Positions 14,429 to 16,873 of a stretch of 16,873 bases of DNA are shown one piece after another. How positions within the stretch are numbered: the stretch's first letter is position 1; every line of letters starts with the position of its first letter. Source of the DNA: Methanosarcinales archaeon. Its GTDB lineage: Archaea > Halobacteriota > Methanosarcinia > Methanosarcinales > Methanogasteraceae. Both the position numbers and the translations under genes were made by a program. The stretch spans positions 1-16,873 of the forward strand of contig JAUWHQ010000074.1 of assembly GCA_030605805.1 (NCBI GenBank), read 5' to 3'. The notes under the pieces were generated by a model. That model was given only the letters and a program-made list of their open reading frames with translations. It was not told the DNA's origin and searched no databases.

Positions 14429-14450
14429 GCCACGTAAGTGACCATAAGTG

Positions 14451-14708
14451 ATGGACACGGCAGAATTCAGATTCGATTTTGGCAGCGATGCGCCCGTAAT
14501 CTATCAGGCGCTGCTGCCTGAGGCTGCCGCATCGTTTCCAAGAAGCAGGGCTGTGCTATCGCTGGAGAATGGCACAATATTACATCTCAGCATAGCGGCT
14601 GATGGGATTGCCGCGCTGCGCGCTGCGCTGAATACGTGGCTACGATTGATCAGGGTTGCGTATGAGATGGGGGGGATCTGCGAGACCGTCAAAACCTTTA
14701 ATCTGTGA
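14451..14708 (+). CDS. pcc1: KEOPS complex subunit Pcc1
   Basis: This is an 85-residue protein of the Pcc1/CTAG family. Pcc1 is the dimerisation subunit of KEOPS, which with Kae1, Bud32 and Cgi121 adds threonylcarbamoyl to adenosine 37 of ANN-decoding tRNAs. It binds Kae1 and tRNA. The fold is recognisable from an N-terminal strand (EFRFDF), the central AVLSLENGTILHLSIAADGIAALRAALNTWLRLIRVA with strand then long helix, and a short C-terminal strand. The ATG at 14451 is preferred over GTG at 14448. In other archaea the gene follows rpoP directly, so its location is standard, but here 183 bases with a repeat intervene. Identification rests on length, pattern and position. Confidence 0.85.
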   Translation: MDTAEFRFDFGSDAPVIYQALLPEAAASFPRSRAVLSLENGTILHLSIAADGIAALRAALNTWLRLIRVAYEMGGICETVKTFNL

Positions 14709-14742
14709 ATACCGGTGTTAATCAGTGGCTGATAAGACTTTT

Positions 14743-14764
14743 AGACACAGATCAACACGGATTC
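14743..14764. repeat. Remnant of a CACAGAT-type dispersed repeat
   Basis: Two adjacent ten-base units, ACACAGATCA (14745-14754) and ACACGGATTC (14755-14764), share eight of ten bases. They follow CAGTGGCTGATAA (14723-14735), which also occurs at 9744-9756. The pattern resembles half of the short CACAGAT/CACGGATT inverted repeats common in environmental genomes; no opposing arm is visible here. The remaining gap to 14887 shows no gene. Confidence 0.45.
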
Positions 14765-14887
14765 TGTCCATTCCTTATATTGTTACCCGTCCATTGACGC
14801 CGGGCTTTTGCGCAGTCCGTACCAATTTACCGCAACGTAATTCCGGACACACGTATTGTTTTCAGCTGCCAGAATAAATTTGAAAAG

Positions 14888-16873
14888 TCACGGTGGTGAG
14901 ACCGGGGGTCTACCCAACCGTGTCACATTCCCGGCAAGCACATCATCCTCGCTCACAGAGACCTGATGTGATATTCCTGCTATCGTCACAGTGTACATGC
15001 CTGACGGTGCAGTATCGAACTGAGTCCCGCCATCATCGATCGATATCGGTCCATCCGTCGAATACGGCGCGATGAGTGTCACCGTGCCATCAAGAGTTGC
15101 GGTTGCTGTCCGGACATACTCAAACGTCCGTCCCTGATTCGTGAGGATCGGGATGCTAAGCGTTGCAGTGCTGTTTGGCGGCGCGGTTCCTGTGATCTTT
15201 GCGCCTTTCACGTACTCAAATATCTTGACATAACCGGTGTTTGCTTCGGGGATCTCGTCGGGGAGGTCCTGGCGGCGGTTCTCGAAGAGATTGGGATATA
15301 ACATGGGTTGCAGGTTGTACACCTGTTTGTAATATCTTTCTGCGGTATTTCCTGCCATCGACTCATGCACCAGACGATAATGCTTCAGGCTGACGCCATC
15401 AAACATATGAAGCCGCCCTTCCATCGAGTTAAAGTACCCCATACCCGGATGTCTCTGCCATCCGTCGGACGTCTGTATTGGGTCTGTCAAGTACTTCTGC
15501 ACGTACTCGTCTCCCGTATCACCATCCCACGCAGCGATCGCATGGAACTTGCCTGTCGCCATCTCGACGTCGCTCACAACGTATCTCGTGCCGAGCGTGT
15601 CAGCGATCTCGTTTGCTTCCGCTTCGCTCTCTGCTGTGAAGAACGTGGATGCGCCTGGTCGCTGCGCCTCGCCGCCGCCGATTCCGCCCTGGAATGGGTT
15701 GGCGTTCGGGATGCGCCGTGCGATATTCTCGATCCAGAATCCGTAGTCCCACCACGACATCACGCCATACGCTGTGTCGGGATATGGGTACGGTTCGCCC
15801 GATGGGGGGCGCTCGTAGGGTCCGTAGTACGAGAGTCCGGGATCTGGCGTGTGGTCATGCATCCATTCGAGTGAGTTGTACCATGGTGTACTCGGTCCGC
15901 CGGAATATTTTGCCTGCTTGAGTGCAAGAGAGGCGGGACCCCATGGGTACACAAGAACCGCGACGAGGAGGATCGCGAGCAGGATATATCCTGCGTTCTT
16001 TGCCAGATATTGTGGGAGATCCTCGATTGTGGTACGGATGCCTTTGAATCCCGCAAGTTCGATGATTCTTGTGCTGAAATAAGCACTCGTGAGCGCGACG
16101 TTCACCGCATAGTAATAGCCGAATCGGTTCTGTCCGTATATCGCAAGAAGTATGACCAGAGTCCATACCAGAGCCAAGATGTCCTCTGGTTTCCATCTGC
16201 GTATCACATAATAACCCAGAAGCAGGACTCCGAGTAATGATATGTAGAAACAGTTTCCGAAGTTACCGTAGACCATGCTGTTTCTGCCGATGTTGAGATT
16301 CCCGCTGCGATCATAGAGCATCGAGGAGATCTCTGCGACGGTTGCAGCACCGCCCTCGCGTATCGTGAAGATTGTGGTGATGGAACCTTCGATTGTGCTG
16401 GTTAAAGGAGGGGCGAGAACGCTCAACAGAACGAAACCAATCAATGCACCTGCAATCAGGACTGCGGGATAGTAATACCGGTTCAGATCCCTGCGGTTCA
16501 TCTCCTTTGATACGACGTGCATCAGCACGAGGACGATGATCGCCATAATAGACGTGGTCACGTGCAGCAGCGAATAATGTCCTGAGAATCCAAGTTCAGG
16601 ATGTATCCACGGCAGTATCAGAAGCACCTCCAGCCCGAATGCGATTGCCCCTACGATGGTTATGTACTCGGTTGAGTTGCCCTTGATGTGTTCGGCGATG
16701 CAGATAATGATCGCTGAGAGCATGATGATCAGACCAAATAGTAGCGCACCGGTCCAGCAGAGTTGATATGCCGCATACGCAAGACCAGCCAGACTGGCAT
16801 AGAGAAGTGGGTACTTGACTGCGCGCCAGTCTTTATTCAAATCGCTGAATGAGAGGTTCTGAGCGCGCGCGCT
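14888..16873 (-). CDS. aglB: Oligosaccharyltransferase AglB, 5' end outside window
   Basis: AglB (STT3 family) transfers lipid-linked glycan to asparagine in N-X-S/T sequons on the outer face of the membrane, glycosylating S-layer and other surface proteins. About 661 residues are present. The frame is open to the right edge, so the N-terminal part with the DxD metal motif is missing from view. Roughly eight membrane helices occupy the first 300 residues shown. A TVAE motif (16331-16342) fits the archaeal TIxE loop element. The sequon-binding WWDYG lies at 15740-15754. Past it, D, M, K and I in DVEMATGKFHAI (15536-15571) resemble the DK/DM-type motif. A beta-rich C-terminal domain follows. 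The TTG at 16840 is an internal codon, not a start. It converges with pcc1. Confidence 0.95.
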   Translation of the reverse strand, partial: SARAQNLSFSDLNKDWRAVKYPLLYASLAGLAYAAYQLCWTGALLFGLIIMLSAIIICIAEHIKGNSTEYITIVGAIAFGLEVLLILPWIHPELGFSGHYSLLHVTTSIMAIIVLVLMHVVSKEMNRRDLNRYYYPAVLIAGALIGFVLLSVLAPPLTSTIEGSITTIFTIREGGAATVAEISSMLYDRSGNLNIGRNSMVYGNFGNCFYISLLGVLLLGYYVIRRWKPEDILALVWTLVILLAIYGQNRFGYYYAVNVALTSAYFSTRIIELAGFKGIRTTIEDLPQYLAKNAGYILLAILLVAVLVYPWGPASLALKQAKYSGGPSTPWYNSLEWMHDHTPDPGLSYYGPYERPPSGEPYPYPDTAYGVMSWWDYGFWIENIARRIPNANPFQGGIGGGEAQRPGASTFFTAESEAEANEIADTLGTRYVVSDVEMATGKFHAIAAWDGDTGDEYVQKYLTDPIQTSDGWQRHPGMGYFNSMEGRLHMFDGVSLKHYRLVHESMAGNTAERYYKQVYNLQPMLYPNLFENRRQDLPDEIPEANTGYVKIFEYVKGAKITGTAPPNSTATLSIPILTNQGRTFEYVRTATATLDGTVTLIAPYSTDGPISIDDGGTQFDTAPSGMYTVTIAGISHQVSVSEDDVLAGNVTRLGRPPVSPP

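Noticed and set aside
14257..14451. 64-codon + strand frame between rpoP and pcc1
   Set aside because: It is made largely of the CACAGAG repeat and its loop; not a gene.
16838..16840. TTG as the start codon of aglB
   Set aside because: The frame stays open to the window edge, and the family has a long N-terminal catalytic region that must lie outside the window.

Overview
The window is archaeal. It carries an exosome/proteasome gene string (psmA, SBDS, rrp4, rrp41, rrp42, rpl37ae, rpoP, pcc1), an AglB-type oligosaccharyltransferase, an MC1 chromatin protein and a fused Fae-Hps enzyme of tetrahydromethanopterin/ribulose-monophosphate chemistry. MC1 together with Fae-Hps points to the Methanosarcinales side of the Euryarchaeota: methanogens, ANME or Syntropharchaeum-like lineages. 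I cannot name a species from sequence alone. TATA-like boxes and Shine-Dalgarno motifs of the GGAG/GGTG type fit this assignment.

Layout. Positions 1-573 hold a doubtful gene fragment, a stretch rich in short inverted repeats with no convincing gene, and a compact repeat/palindrome/TATA block in front of an AT-rich Fic gene (574-1887) that looks foreign to its neighbours. Positions 2186-4360 carry fae-hps and an endonuclease/exonuclease/phosphatase-fold protein on the + strand. They converge on a three-cluster iron-sulfur protein (4421-4879, - strand), which is divergent from MC1 (4988-5275). A TrkA-N/DHH phosphoesterase lies on the - strand (5329-6801). After a promoter-rich gap come three consecutive genes for four-CBS-motif proteins (7173-9709). 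A 345-base gap then leads to the proteasome/exosome operon (10055-14267), whose genes are nearly all overlapping or a few bases apart. Downstream of rpoP the operon is interrupted by a CACAGAG-type dispersed inverted repeat. pcc1 then appears with its own TATA-like box, followed by a second CACAGAT-type repeat and the convergent 3' part of aglB, which runs off the right edge.

How the genes work together. PsmA forms the outer rings of the 20S proteasome. Rrp4, Rrp41 and Rrp42 form the phosphorolytic RNA exosome. SBDS and L37Ae belong to the large ribosomal subunit, RpoP to RNA polymerase, and Pcc1 to the KEOPS tRNA-modification complex. This is the known archaeal information-processing/RNA-decay superoperon. 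The usual upstream partners (RNase P proteins, L15e) are absent and CBS genes sit there instead.

No rRNA, tRNA, CRISPR array or complete mobile element was seen. Nothing here amounts to a demonstrated new system. The best leads are the Fic operator block, the triple CBS cluster next to psmA, the inverted-repeat-rich stretch at about 200-480, and the repeats bracketing pcc1.
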